This document shows positions 24,189 to 37,400 of a DNA stretch of 64,000 nt, in pieces. A model generated the notes under the pieces. That model ran no database searches and was not told the DNA's origin. It worked only from the letters and a program-made list of their open reading frames with translations. A program made the position numbers and the translations under genes. The DNA comes from Mucor racemosus (lineage: Eukaryota > Mucoromycota > Mucoromycetes > Mucorales > Mucoraceae). The stretch is taken from the NCBI GenBank assembly GCA_027405735.1, contig JAPEHQ010000008.1, forward strand, positions 1,922,001 through 1,986,000, given 5' to 3'. Each line of letters begins with the position of its first letter. Position 1 is the stretch's first letter.

Positions 24189-27100
24189 TTAATCCTTTAA
24201 TAAAGGACTATTAGTAAAGGTAATTGAAGTATCGTTACTTGGTGGTGGTGGTGGTGGTGGTGGTGGTGGTGGTGAAGAAGCGGAGACAGTGACAGTAATG
24301 TTATGAGTACTACCATGATATGCATTAGCACCGGGAATATCAATGAAAGAAGATGTACTGTTATTCACATTATTCCCAGTGGAAGGCGATGTTGTTAGAG
24401 GAGATGTTGCAATGGTAGGGTCGTTTGTATTATCTTCAGTTATTGTTACTCTACTCATATCAGTTTCAACAATAGCCCCAGAATTCTCAAATACCCAAGC
24501 ATCCGAACTATCGGGATCAATGCCCTCCATAAAGTTAGTTTTTGTTATCTCCCAAAATGCAGATAACCATTTGGCATCACTACAGTGTTCCATAAATTTA
24601 ATCCTTAAAGCATCAGGATGGCATAGTTGTGAAGATGGTTGGCGTCTATTAGCAATTAAAGCAGGTGTATGATTTGTATATAATCGATTATTCACCCAAT
24701 AAAAGCCTTTAGAATCTGGTCGGATTTGTACAAAAGCTACTCCTGATCGATGTACATATTGATCGTATTTGTATACTTCCTTAATATAGGAATATTCCAA
24801 ATCCACGCCTTGTGCCTTTGCACGTTCAAAGTTAAAGTCAGCCTCTACGTCTAGAACAAACTCTAAATGGCGTACAAGAGCAATTTCATAAAACTGTGCA
24901 GGTACATCGATCTTGGAAGCGGCGACAAGTTCATCGAGTGGTGGCGGCGGACATGCCATTGAAATAGGTACAGGACATTGAAATGGATTATCGTTCTCAG
25001 AATCTTCATATGCTTGGTCCACTGATCCTTCTACAAGTTTAAGTCCACATCTTTCTGCTTGTCTACTCCAATTTTGAAGTAATTCTTGCACTAATTGTGC
25101 TGTGCAACCCAACCAATTTAATTGAAAATGATAGCAATTATTAGGATTATGTATTGTATCATAATGTAAAATAGCTGTTTCTCTTCGGTCACTTTTCTTG
25201 TAAGGATCAACATCAATAATCATCGATTTAGACATTTCAAAATCGATACGTTTTGATGATATGCTTGAGTGCGTACTGGGTATCTGTCGAAGTGTACTAG
25301 TAGCATTTTCAATGTCTTTTTCTTTAACTGGTGTTGTAGCTGTAGAATTAGCAGCCGAATCTTTTTTAGAGTTCAGCTGTTGTTTTAAAGACTTTTTCAC
25401 AGCAAATTCTTCATTTACTTGATAGAAATAATTACCATCCAAGAAGCTATGTCGTTTAGTAGCAGAGTGAAATAATGGTGGTTTTCTTTGCATGAGAGAA
25501 TTACCAAATTGTACCGCTTGTTCTCTTGTTGTAATTTCTTCAATTTGTCCAATAATCCAATCAACAAATTCTGTACCTGTAAATACATCGCTAAACATTC
25601 TAAAATGCCAGCGGCGATCCATGATTTTGACTCCTCCTTTTGGATCTTGTAGAGCAATGGCGATATCTTTAGATCTGGAATCTCGATTAAGACCTTGACC
25701 AATGATGATGGAGGATAAAATATTACTATGAGATTTTGATTCATGTATAGGTACGGATAAGGTAGCCCTCATGGAATCACTAGCAACATAAGCAGAAGGA
25801 TCCATAGTAGTTAATTTGACACCAAGATCAGAAAACCCAATCTCCTTCTTTCGACGTTTCAGTAATTCTTCTCGTTCTTCAGGAGTAAGCCATTTAGCTT
25901 TACGAATGTTCTGGATCCAAGATTCAAACAAAGCTAACCGTTTTTCTTCTTCGTTTAAATGATCATGAAGCGCTCCTGTAAGAGTGATATTTGTCGGTAA
26001 AGATTCACGAGGGATAATTATAAAACGGGCTCTCCAAAAACGTAAATTATCAGTCAATTCCTCCTGATAACCAGCTACAAGATGATCTAAATAGTTCCAT
26101 GCATACAATAAACTTGGGTAGCTAAATACAACAGTTTTTGGTCGATAGGTAGGCATATTTTTTGGCCATACAGCACATTTATAATTGCTTTTTCCTACAT
26201 CAAATTGAATCATTCGAACATATCTACGTACTTCCACATTTTGGCCAGATGAATCAAAAGTAAGTTGGTGAACTTGATGACCCATTGAAAGCCACCAAAC
26301 CATATGTTTCCATTTAGAGTTCTCTGTATCATCTTGTGTTCCTTTTCCAACAATTGGAATGTTATTAGCGCCAACGGGAGTTAATTTAGTATTACCACCA
26401 ATTGTCATGGTTGTAGCTAATGTTGTTGTAGCATTATTTCCACTAGATGGACTTCCACTTCTTGTTGCAGTTGTATTGTTTTCAATTTCTTTTCCTGCTG
26501 CAACTGCCGCAGCAGTTACAGAACCACCCATACCATCTTTGTTATGAACATTACCAAATCCACCAAGTGCAGATATTAAGCTATCACCTTTAACCGTAGC
26601 AGATTTAGCATATGTAGAACTATTTGTATTATCTACAATAATTTGAAAGCCTTGCGCCAATCTTTGGCTTAGCATTTCAATCAATAGATTTTCTGTCTTT
26701 TTATGTTCTGATAAGTTTCTATCACCAGCTTGGTATAAATTGGTGTCTTCACTAGCAGATACAGTGTACATGTAGTGATTGTAACGTCGAGCTAATTCCT
26801 CATTTGAAGGGAAATAATCTGTAGTTAATGGTAAACAAGCAGGTGTAGCTAAAGATTTCCAATGCACAACAGGACCATCAGATTCTTCTGCTTTGGGTAA
26901 AGCATGTTGCCATCGTCGTAAATGAGATGTAAATAAATTTTGGTTATCTGAAGGATTACATGGATTGATAAGCATGTGTTTAAATGGATTGTGTCGACTG
27001 AAATTATGTGAAGGAGAAGATCTATTTGCTGCATTGGCACCAAAACTTGTTCGCATTAAATCACTGTTCCCAGATTGTTTATGTATAGATGGAAGACTGC

Positions 27101-30010
27101 CAGAAACCATGCCTTGACGAGGTGAATGATTTAATGGTTTTCTATTAGAATCAGAGCGTCCACCAATGCCTTTGTTATTGATAGGTACTGGATCGACAGT
27201 ACTTGAACTCACTACAGCGAATTCATCTTCATCGTTTCCTGTTTGATTGTTTATTTGTAAATGCTGTGTTTGTTGTTGTGTTTGTTGTTGTGTTTGTTGT
27301 TGCTGTTGCTGTTGTTGCTGCTGCTGCTGCTGTTGTTGTTGTAGTTGTTGTTGTTGTTGCTGTTGCTGATGCTGTTGTTGTTGTTGTTGTTGTTGTTGTT
27401 GATGATGATGGTGATGATTAGATCCAGCAATAACAGATGTATATTTCCCATCTGTACTATTCATAGTACCTCTACGAATTGATCTAAATCTAGAAGAGTT
27501 ATTATCATCTCTTGTAAAAGTAGGTGATGATTTAAATGGATCCAAGATGTTTTTCTCATCTTTTCTAGGTGGTAAATGTTGGTTATCAAATAGACCTTTT
27601 CCACCTATTTGTTGTGATTGGGAAAGTACAGATGTAATACGACGTTGGTCTCCGGTATGATGCCATGTCTATAAAACAATAATAATAAAAAAAGATTAAC
27701 CATTTTATCACATATAACTGAAATATAACACTTACTGTTGTTGCTTTATTTCTAATGGTAGTATTTTGCCATAACTCATTACTATCAGATCTTTCTGGAC
27801 CATCAAATGAGTTTTTTGATGAATAAATAGGTTTTACTGATTTAGTAGATGTGGGTGGTGGTCCTGCCGTCACTCGTTTGTTAAATCTTGGTTCAGACGA
27901 TGTTTTGAATAGATCACTATCATACGTTTCATATAAATTGCTTGGTTTTTCTGGTATTCCACTAGTTTTTTGAGGCTGAGCAGCAGGTGTCATTTCTGTT
28001 GTGGCAAAGAAAGATGGGCGTCTTGCACTACCAGTTATATTGGCAGACCTTGAAAGATATGCTTCTCCATTGCTTGTATAAGATTTATTCTCTTCACCTG
28101 TTCGTAGTTTATCGTTTAAACTACTGCTACTTCTTTGTTGTCTAATAGTACGGCTTTGATTTGATTCTTTATTGGATAATGCCAAATCTGTCAAATAAGG
28201 TACAGAGATACCGCGAATATCATGTTCCATAATACCCATCATCTGAAGTTCATACATTTTACACCTTGTTTTGAATTTATCTTGTTTCAAAAATCTTCCT
28301 GTTTCATGATGATAGAAACTACAATCAACCCAATGTGGTACAGCGTAATATGTTTGAGTTGCAGCATCATCAGAATCTCTGTATAATGGATCAATGAAGC
28401 CAATTTTTTGATTTGTATTTGCATGCATTGCTGTCTTTTCTGGTGAATTTCCTGCCATCATTTGAGGTTTTCCTAAACCACCACGAGGTACTAATGTATC
28501 AGTAATTGGCCCAACAGTTTCAGCTTCTCCTGTAAGAGGGGCATCCATATAACACATAAGAGGTGTAATGTGCAATGGTAATGGTGATAAACATACTAAA
28601 TCCATAGCAATGCCATTATCCGTCATTCTTTCGTTTGTCAATCTCAATAGTTTCTTATTCACAAAGAATTTACCTACACCAGGAGTGATCAATATAATGG
28701 ATAAACCAGTTCTCATTAAATCTCTATCCACAAAATGTTTATCAAATGGATTTAATGCCAAATTAACAGCTTCAAGTACATTTCCTTCATAAGCCATGGA
28801 AATTTGACCACTAACAACTTTACGTCCATCTTCTGTTCTAAGCAATACATTTGGTTGAAAATTGAGCTGTTCCATTTTCAAAGGACCTATTACAGACATC
28901 CAATCGTCTGTTGTTTCCCAATCTGCCAACACTTTATAGAAATCCTTGTAGTATCTACCATCTGCTGCTTGATTGATTAATGGATCATCGATTCTCGTCT
29001 CATAAAACACTCGAGTAAATAGCACAATGGATACAACATGATTTGTGCCTTCGTCTTTCCATCGAGTAAATAAATGCGGCAGGAAGTTACTAACAGCTTT
29101 CTCGAAATATAGCTCACCATCTTCATCAAATTCCCACATTTCTCTAGACATTTGAATGAATAAGAAATATTTAGCTGATGCAGATCTAAATATCATTCGG
29201 GTTGTTTCTGTAATATATCCAGATGTCATTTGTTCGTCGTGTGCAAATAATCGTTTTACTGTTGCTTTAATGGATCCTGCAAATAAAATCTTCTTTTCAT
29301 GATAAACGCAGGTTCCTTTTAAATTTTGTTGCAATCTCCACATATCACTTCGACCGAGATATTGTTCCTTAAAACCTAATTCAACATGATCTAACGCAAC
29401 TTGCAAAGGATCAATCTAATATATAGTATGAGTAATATATTCTGATGAAAAATTACATGATATTTTACCAATTCAACATAGACTTCTTGCCTTGATCTCA
29501 AATTAAATCTATCTGCAATGTCTTTTGAAATTGAAAGCTTTGTGTGTGTGTTTTTTTTTAGATTAATAAACCATGTTATATTATGTTATAGAATAAACCA
29601 ACCTGGAGTTGCTGCTGCTTTGCTAAACTCTCTTTATCAACAGCATGTCCCTTTACAATAACAGAATCTAATTGTTCATTATAATGATCTTCATTTTGCT
29701 TTGATTTAGATTGTTCAGACTTTTGTGTTTGAGGTTGTTGTTGTGTTTGTGTTTGTGTTTGTTCTTGTTGCTTCTTTTGATCTTGCTGATCGTTGCCTGT
29801 ATTTTGAGATTGTTGTTGTTGTGGTTGTATATTATTATTGCGAGGACAATGGATTCTTAATAATTGACCATCGCGAAAGTTTGTAAATATTTCGGGGTTT
29901 ACTACTGCATCATGATTATACATGGCCCCAGGATCATGTATCCATAAGACCACAGGCTTTTGTGATAATAAAAACCCCCGGGGTATATTACTATGAGTTG
30001 CTGTAGGCAT
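24189..30010 (-). CDS. IML1: IML1/DEPDC5, GATOR1/SEACIT subunit
   Basis: Exons (reading down) 30010-29603, 29537-29469, 29415-27736 and 27668-24189 give 1,878 residues. IML1 with NPRL2 and NPRL3 forms the GATOR1/SEACIT complex on the vacuole, which stimulates GTP hydrolysis by Gtr1/RagA and so restrains TORC1 when amino acids are scarce. Visible family signatures: SKDIADRFNLRSRQEVYVEL and GRSDMWRL at the N-terminal domain; FRSASAKYFLFIQMSREMWE and LFTRWKDEGTNHVVSIVLF in the SABA region; the DEP domain (MFSDVFTGTEFVDWII) near 25600; and a conserved C-terminal region with WLGCTAQLVQELLQNWSR. Lineage additions are a Gln-rich N-terminal loop, a His/Gln tract near 27260-27410 and a Pro11-like run near the C-terminus. 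Start ATG 30010 is preferred; an upstream in-frame ATG at 30079 exists. Confidence 0.95.
27253..27411 (-). repeat. His/Gln codon repeat inside IML1
   Basis: CAA/CAG (with CAT) triplet repeats encode HHHHHH, then several Q runs interrupted by H, L and T. It sits in a presumed disordered loop. The opposite strand gives fake Val/Ala frames. Confidence 0.9.
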
Positions 30011-30296
30011 AGTATGATGAATGAAAAAAGTAATTTTAATTTTGTAACGGGATTTCGAGTCAAAACACACAAATAGCACTGACTTTTAATCAAGGCAATG
30101 CTAATTTCACACAAAAAATTACACTACCATACGTTTAAAGGAATTTTATGAGCCCAATTTTGCACAAAAAACACTATTTATTGCATGCACTGTAATACTT
30201 AAAACAAGAGCTTTGCTGTGAGGTTTTTTTTATTTTTATATTACAAGATATTTACAGGTTTAAAAAGCATTCTAAGTCAAGGTGTCATTTTATTTT

Positions 30297-31256
30297 TTAA
30301 AAGTCGGAAAATAATGTAGAACTAATAATTATACCAATAACTACAATGATAGTGATCAGTGTAATTACACTTACAATCAATTTATTGCGCTGTTCTCTTT
30401 TACGCAGAAGAGCATCAAAATCAATATGTGTGCCTACAAGTGTTTTCTCTAATAGGTTCAAGTTATCATCAATCACATATACGGAATCACCTTCCCTAAG
30501 TATAACTGGCCATCGACGTCTATATCTTTCAATCATTATATTTACATCATTTCTCATTTCTGATAATTTAGTAAATGTAAGCGCTAAAAGTCGAAGGTCT
30601 TGATGTATATCTTGTACAACATGCATAATACGTTGTGTACTTTTTTCGTTTTTACGAACACCTCTTTGCATCAATATTTGCACAAACACTGATGGACAAT
30701 CATCACCTGTTGAACTGATTGCTCTTTCTAAATCAAAAGCTGTAGCATGAGGATTCACCGATTTGATTTGGTTTTCAAATAAAACAGAAGTAAACCGTTG
30801 ACTTTCCAGTGTAATGTTGATGTATTTTTCTAGCAGGTCCTTGTAAGATCTTAGTATGACTTTGAATCTCTGATTTCTTAAATCAAGATCTGATAATGTT
30901 GGTTTAGATGGCTCAATAGTAATGATAGCTTGCCGAATATAATTTAGGCGATCATTTACTAACGTTGTTTGTTTTTCCAGTACATTTCTGTTATTTTTGG
31001 CTGTGTTGTCTATATCAATGGCATGCTCATATACTTCTTTTTGAGCGTCTTTTATATTATTCACATGATGGAGACTTTCTTCAATGTTGAACATAATGTT
31101 TTCAGATATAGTTTTATAATTGCTGTAATATCTAGCATCTAATATCTCACTTCTTTCCCTTAATGGTAATATAGTTTGCTCAATTTTTGGTGGAGTTGTA
31201 GTAGTGATGTTTAAAGGTGGATTTAAAGGTTGTTTTTCAATGTCGAGTTGAGGCAT
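30297..31256 (-). CDS. Divergent syntaxin-like (t-SNARE) tail-anchored protein
   Basis: Single-exon gene, 319 residues. After a Pro-rich start it is mostly helical, with a three-helix Habc-like region (residues about 40-140). At 215-250, IMHVVQDIHQDLRLLALTF resembles the first half of a Qa-SNARE motif. About 45 residues on, VIDDNLNLLEKTLVGTHIDF resembles the second half, followed by basic RKREQRNK and one C-terminal membrane helix. That is the syntaxin layout, but about 18 residues appear inserted at the centre. The position expected to hold the zero-layer Gln reads Arg by eye (LSEMRND). It probably acts in membrane fusion, or is a SNARE decoy. Syntaxin relationship is moderately sure; function is inferred. 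Confidence 0.65.
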   Translation of the reverse strand: MPQLDIEKQPLNPPLNITTTTPPKIEQTILPLRERSEILDARYYSNYKTISENIMFNIEESLHHVNNIKDAQKEVYEHAIDIDNTAKNNRNVLEKQTTLVNDRLNYIRQAIITIEPSKPTLSDLDLRNQRFKVILRSYKDLLEKYINITLESQRFTSVLFENQIKSVNPHATAFDLERAISSTGDDCPSVFVQILMQRGVRKNEKSTQRIMHVVQDIHQDLRLLALTFTKLSEMRNDVNIMIERYRRRWPVILREGDSVYVIDDNLNLLEKTLVGTHIDFDALLRKREQRNKLIVSVITLITIIVVIGIIISSTLFSDF

Positions 31257-31416
31257 TTTATAGTTAAAAAAAAGAAAAAGAAATAGTAGTTAAAGAGGCA
31301 AAGGAAATGAAAGAAAGAAAGAAAGAAAGTTGAATTATATGCTTTGAATCCATCAAGTTGCAATGGTAAACGATTTATTTTTAATTGTTTGGTAAAAACT
31401 GGGCTTAGTATCCATA

Positions 31417-32562
31417 TTAATTATAAAGCGTTGCATCTGGATTGTTGTTACACCAGGAAGAGGCGTATTCTTCGCTTGATTCAAATAAGCTTATGGCCTT
31501 TTCTAGTCCATATTCTATTTGATACCCTAATAAGCCACCTCTATCGTTATGTTCATCTAAACAAGTTAGTATATCATCTTCTTGTTTTATAGCTCTATTA
31601 ATTAATAAAGGTATCCGTAAAACTAATTTTGCCATTGAAACTGATAATGCAAGTCGACGCCACACATCGAAGTAAGATAAATTTCGTATTTCATCTTGCA
31701 AATCATATAAGCGTAGTAGTTCAAACTGAATAATTGTATAATACTTTTGTGAGGCTGAAAAAAAAACCCCCCATCATTCAATCATGCGATCAAAAAGATA
31801 TAATTTTATACATTTCAACTTACTTAAAAGGATATCTCGAATCTTTAAAAACCCCACTTCTGCAATAGACAAAATATCATCATTTATGTGTATTAATCTA
31901 TTAGTTTCATTCATAGCATCTAATAATATTAGTTTTTCTTTTAGTGTTTACATTTATAAATATTTGTATTTTAAGTCTCACGTATAACAGTGCGTAATGT
32001 TTGAAATTCCCCTTCCATGATTTCAATGTAAAGCTGCATAAAATATTATATAAATATGCAAATAAGAATACAATAATGCGATCATTTTTTTACTTGTCTA
32101 ATGACTTGCTGGAATATGTCCACTGCATTGTCCTCGGAACAACAGTTTGTATATTGATCTAACCCTGACCTTTGATGTGTATCGTATGTTAACTTTTTGG
32201 TTGGTTGACTGAGTGTATTATAAGCAGTTGAAAGCACTAATTTATGTTATCAAAACTATTGATTCTACTGTATTGGTTTTTCTTTACCCTGAAAACTTTT
32301 TGTTGCTTTGGGATAAGGTGGCACAAATTTATCTGGATGGCACATCCGACTTTTCTATAATGTATATAATTAGTCATTGTAGTCTCAAGAAATTCCAATG
32401 AATGGACAATACCCGAATATAAGCTCTTCGAATTTCATCAAAGGAAGAATCATCAGGTAAACCTAACGCTTCGTAATAATTCGATGCTGATAAAATATCG
32501 TCGACTAGATTATATTTATCTTCCTTTTCTTCGGTATCAATGGTTGAGATATGACTAATCAT
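31417..32562 (-). CDS. J-domain (DnaJ) protein of unknown specificity
   Basis: Six exons reading down: 32562-32413, 32354-32288, 32236-32094, 32033-31982, 31937-31824 and 31754-31417; every junction keeps frame and gives 287 residues. The N-terminal J domain shows NYYEALGLP, RRAYIRKSRMCHPDK with the catalytic HPD, and AYNTLSQPTKKLTYD, so it should stimulate an Hsp70. The rest (about 200 residues) is helical, with no zinc-finger or G/F region, which makes it a class C J protein. It contains QVIRQLYIEIMEGEFQTL and a conserved-looking block NLSYFDVWRRLALSVSMAKL. I do not recognise this C-terminal part. An in-frame upstream ATG at 32616 would add 18 residues. A TATA-poor AT-rich leader precedes it. 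Confidence 0.75.
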
Positions 32563-33441
32563 ATTAAACTTAATGTAAGAGTCGTAATTAAAGCTAAAGA
32601 AATGATAAGAAACCAATATGTTTCTTTAAGTTTTATATCTGTTTATTTTTGTTGTTGTTTTTTTAATTTATTCAAAATAAGAACGGGATCTTACTATTCA
32701 TGCCATGGATCAAATAACTCCGAATTTGATTGAGGATTGTAAGTAAACATTCATCCAGCATAATGAAATCTAGAGGAAAACACATGAAGAAAAAATGTTA
32801 TCACATTTTCTGGGATATACACTTGAATTATACGTTAGACTTACTAATGTTCTGTTATAATGATGGCATTAAAAAAATCATCTGAAAAACTGTATGCAGA
32901 CTCAGTAAATCCGTAATCTAGATGTATGAAACTCGGGAATCTTGCAGTAATTCGCCATCAAAAGAAAATACGAAAATTTATGTATGTTCTCTGAATTTAA
33001 GAATAAACAAAACTAATTTTTTGTATCTTGAAAAGCCTTGTATTTAATTTTGTAACAAAATTTCAAGTAAAGTTTAAGCTTATTCATAAGATGTGTTGTC
33101 CATCGATTGCTGCAAAAAGTTATCGGAAATTATTACAATTGAAGCTTTTTCTAGATTAACCTTTAACCTGAACTCTATTAGATTTCAAGCTGTAATTGAT
33201 TTAGCTTAAAAAATATCCAGAATTATGAAAAAAGCATACATTTAAAATGTAAACAAACGTATCCAAACTATAACTCACAAGACATGAGCAGAAAACATAA
33301 GCATAAATACCGTGCATTGGTGACATTTTTGTCTCAATGTAACTCCAAACATGCAGTGGCTTAGAGTGTTCGAGCATGAATTAAAGGTTTTTTTCCTCTT
33401 CCTTGATTTTTTTCACTGCTCCATCAACATTTACATATAAT
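32563..33441. other. Divergent intergenic region
   Basis: 880 bp between divergent genes. Nothing coding seen. A pyrimidine-rich run (TTTTTTTCCTCTTCC, near 33390) lies about 50 bp upstream of the next ATG, as in many highly expressed fungal genes. Confidence 0.5.
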
Positions 33442-33771
33442 ATGGGTAAATCTGCCAAATTCTACAAACGACCATCTAAAAAAGAAAAGGAAGGTCTTTC
33501 AATCAAAAAGCTCATTGAGCCTACAACTATCACTAAAAAAGGTGGCAGAGATTCCAAGAAAATCAGTGTTCCAACTTCCATGTTTGCCGATAATAAAAAG
33601 AAAGCTACTCCCGCCCCAGCACCAGTTGATCAAGATGTAGAAATGGACGTCGAGGAAGCACCTGCTCAAAATAAAAATAAAAAGTCTGAAAAAGAGCCTG
33701 AATTACCAGATTATGTGGATTTGTTTTCTGGAAAGAAGACATACAAAAAGATTCCCAAGAAGAGAAAGTAA
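33442..33771 (+). CDS. Small Lys-rich protein, probably nucleolar
   Basis: 109 residues, single exon; ATG 33442 is chosen over an alternative 39 bp upstream because MGKSAKFYKRPSKKEKE is the natural conserved-looking start. It is very basic at both ends (KKTYKKIPKKRK at the C-terminus) with an acidic Ala/Pro-rich middle (DVEMDVEEAPA) and a PDYVDLFSGKK motif. Composition and bipartite basic clusters suggest a nuclear or nucleolar ribosome-biogenesis factor; that is inference. I do not recognise the family with certainty. Confidence 0.7.
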   Translation: MGKSAKFYKRPSKKEKEGLSIKKLIEPTTITKKGGRDSKKISVPTSMFADNKKKATPAPAPVDQDVEMDVEEAPAQNKNKKSEKEPELPDYVDLFSGKKTYKKIPKKRK

Positions 33772-34487
33772 AAAAGATTAAAAAAAAATGCTTAGAATAT
33801 TACACTTTCATTCTATTGTACATTATTATCACCTTATTATTCATTGTAGTGTCATTAATTTACTCAATAAAAAAGCAACATAGATTTTTTTTTTCGATAA
33901 TAAAATGTGCATGGACCATAAATACTAACTAAAAGTCTAAATTTTATCAAGAACAATTATTTTTTTATTGAACCAGGATACTAAATGTACAGCTGTTCCA
34001 TGTTTCATTTGACAAAAATTACATTTATATTTCTCGAGAAATCAATTGATGTCATGTTGTTATGCTATGTATGCATTTATATAGGGCGTACGAACCATAT
34101 TCACTGCTTCCAATAAATCTAGCAATGTCAAATGCTTTCAATCGAAGAAATGTACAACGAAATAGTGTCGTTTCACCAAATCCCCTCCCCGGGTGAATTT
34201 ACACTCTAGAGATCGTCAGAATGGCCGTTTTTCGATACATAGAGATGACTGAAACATCACCGAAATATGATGGTAAACTGTTTGCGTTTATCTGTTTACC
34301 TCGGCCATGTAAGGATTACTATGCATCTTTTAATTGTTTAATTTATTTTTGTTGTTATGCATAATGTTCAATTTCTTCTGTTATTTTCTACGTGAACCCG
34401 GCTTGTTTGTATATTATTATTCAATCCAGATAGCAAAAAAGTGAAAACATATGCACAAGTACTTGAGATAATATTCAAGTTTAGCCG
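33772..34487. other. Intergenic region before the large repeat
   Basis: Unique AT-rich DNA with a short GC-rich patch (CCCCTCCCCGGG) near 34183. No exon seen. Confidence 0.5.
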
Positions 34488-37400
34488 CATTATGCTACCT
34501 GCTCCTAAATTTATTTTATATCTCACGAAGGACTCAAAGACGCGTAAAATTACTGCTTTTTCCTTTGAAAACTGGGTCTCGCTTTGCATTCCTGCTCTAC
34601 TTTTTTTCCCACTAAATAACACCAAGAAACCATTATATGCCAAAGTACCTGAGATGTTCACCTTTAATTCAAAAATGAGTATCCGGAAATATCCTATTTT
34701 TTGCAGTTGGTATTAATTTTTCAGTGCTAATGTTTCAGATTCTTACACGTATTTCACTGCTAAAAATTAAAACTTTAAGGCTTCGTATCTCTACAAAAAA
34801 TTAAGCTACACTAAAACAGTTTAATAATAAAACTTACTTGTTTTAATGTACTCTATAGCATGTGTTAATATGAAAAAATTCTGAGCACTTTTATTTTTTT
34901 TCATTTTTTTTGACATTTTTGTAGTAGATTTCAGAATATTCGTTAAATTAAGCAATATTTTTTTCATATTCATGCCATCAACCTTGTTGAGCTCTCTCAG
35001 ACCCAATTTAGTTTTCTCCAAAATATTGATTTTTCGTGGATATCCTCAAAAATGTGTACAAAGAGATACCCTCGTTTCAGTCTCCAATTTTTCCCTTATA
35101 TACCCTCATCCCAAATTCTGAATTTGAAAAAAAATTGACAAGAATCTTGCTTTCTCTACGAAAAATGTAATTATAAGGTTCAGTAATAGCTCGATCGATA
35201 GATAATTTGATTGTGCCTTATTTAAATCACTTACATTTAAAATATAATTATAAAAAGTAATGCATATTGTCAAAAAAACCTCCAAAATTTCAATTGGATT
35301 TTACGCAAAATTTAATGTGATACATCTGTCTGAATATTATTTAGGTGGATGCAGAATTTAAAATTGTACAGAAAACATTTAGTACACTAGTTCAACTTAC
35401 TTTGCAGTTCATGAGTAATTGAACAAATTTGTTTTTTTTACTCATTTTTCAACCATTTTGGACAAAATAATTTTCGAACTCAGGTAGTATTGGCTGTATG
35501 CCATACTGTAAACTACTATTTTGATTATCTCGATGAAAAATCAATATTTCTAGCCCAAACAAAAAACACAGAGTAGCTTTTAGTTGGATCTATTATCTAT
35601 TTATATATGAGTACAAAATTACAATAAACCAACACCTCTATTTAGGTTGCTCAATTTTTTATAATGGATTTTAGGTTAATCTTGGAATCTTGGTCAATCT
35701 AAGGTTGTACAGTTACTATTATGTTTCATTATTAGTATATGTTGTCTTGTTCTTATTTAATTTGTTGAGAGCAGACCCGTGTCCTGAGACCAATATTTAT
35801 ATTAAAAGCGCTGCCTATTCATATGTTGTAATAAAATGAGCTGAATGATGATAACTATTGAGCCACCACATGGAAAATAGAGTATCCGTAGTTGATGCTT
35901 CCTTCCGAAGTATTATCGTCGACTATACTACTATGGATTCGTGCAAACTACAATCATACAGTATTTTGTCTATCAGATTAGGAAGTGGATTTGTAAAAGA
36001 AGGTAACATGAAATACAACAGTATCAATAGTTAATTGATTTACTGTGGATTGCAACTTGTCCTCATTCTCTTTTGACGATGGAGGCCTAGATCCAGTAGT
36101 AGTAGTAGGCCAAGATGATTTATTGCTAATGGAATTAATTTCCAAGCTACTTTGATCCTAATCATCACCAGGCACAAGAGTAGTAGAAAACACAAAGAGA
36201 ACTGGAGTAAATTCCGGCAAGAATTGAGTAAGACTTAAATTAATTTATTGCATTATAATAGCAGATTTATGAATTGATAAAAAAAATTGCCTATAATATA
36301 TATAAACAATAATATAAAAAAACTAGCAACAATTGAAAAGAGAATATAAAATGATCAGTATCTCAACTGCTTTAAAAAATCAAAAATGATCGTAAAGTTT
36401 TAATAAGTAAAATATGGTTGCTTCTATATGTTCTAGCTACTATGGTTATTTCAGGCACCACGCCGGTATAATTATTAAATTATACCACCTTAACAATTAT
36501 TCATTAATAATCTATCTAGCACGAATTCATACCACTACGACCAAACTATGCTTCCCGTGGGCATAGTGATCTGCACAGATGGGCAAAATAAAAAATTTTG
36601 TGCAGATCAGGCAGCCCAGATGAGCAGAGCAATAAGATGAACAAGGTGTTTTATTAGTCAATTTACTAAAGTATATCAATCATAATATAATTAATAACGA
36701 AGGTAATTTGAACGGTTGTTTGAAGTAGATGTGAGCTACTCTGGTTCAACAGAATTGTCTTATTGACGAGATACAGGCGTATTCAGTTCGAAACGCTTGA
36801 AACAATTTAATTATATTAATTTACATGTTTTATCATCTCTTGTTCATTCAATTGCTACATTTGATTTTAGTATTTTCTTTATACTGCTAATCGACTTGTT
36901 CGTCCATTAGAGTTAACTCACCATCTCACCATCCTTGTTTAGCGTATCTGTTGTATTTCACCTACTAGTATCATACATTATCACCTTCTACAGTATCAAT
37001 ACATCTTACAATCTATTGACTACAACATGTATTGAAGTGCAAGTCTTGATATCGGATATAAGAAACTCCTAGCGTATCAAGTTTAATCCAGTAATTACCA
37101 AGGGCGCTTGGACCTCAATTATGACACCACATTATTTCATCCCAGCAGTTAACCAATCAAGTAGCTATCAAATCAACATCCAAGCATATTTAGCGCAGCA
37201 TTGAAACAAGACAACTCACAACAAGCTCTGCAAGAACGGTTAAATTATGATTGATCCATTTCAATCCATAGATTACTATCAAACAGATTTAATAGTTCAA
37301 TAGTGCCTTAAATTACATCTCAGGATCTCAATGTCAAATCAATATAAAAGGCCATACTTTTTTTATATCTAAATAAACGATATCTTGTTTTTATTATACA

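Noticed and set aside
27203..27451. Val/Ala-rich and Asn/Ser-rich frames at the IML1 repeat
   Set aside because: Other-frame readings of the CAA/CAG tract.
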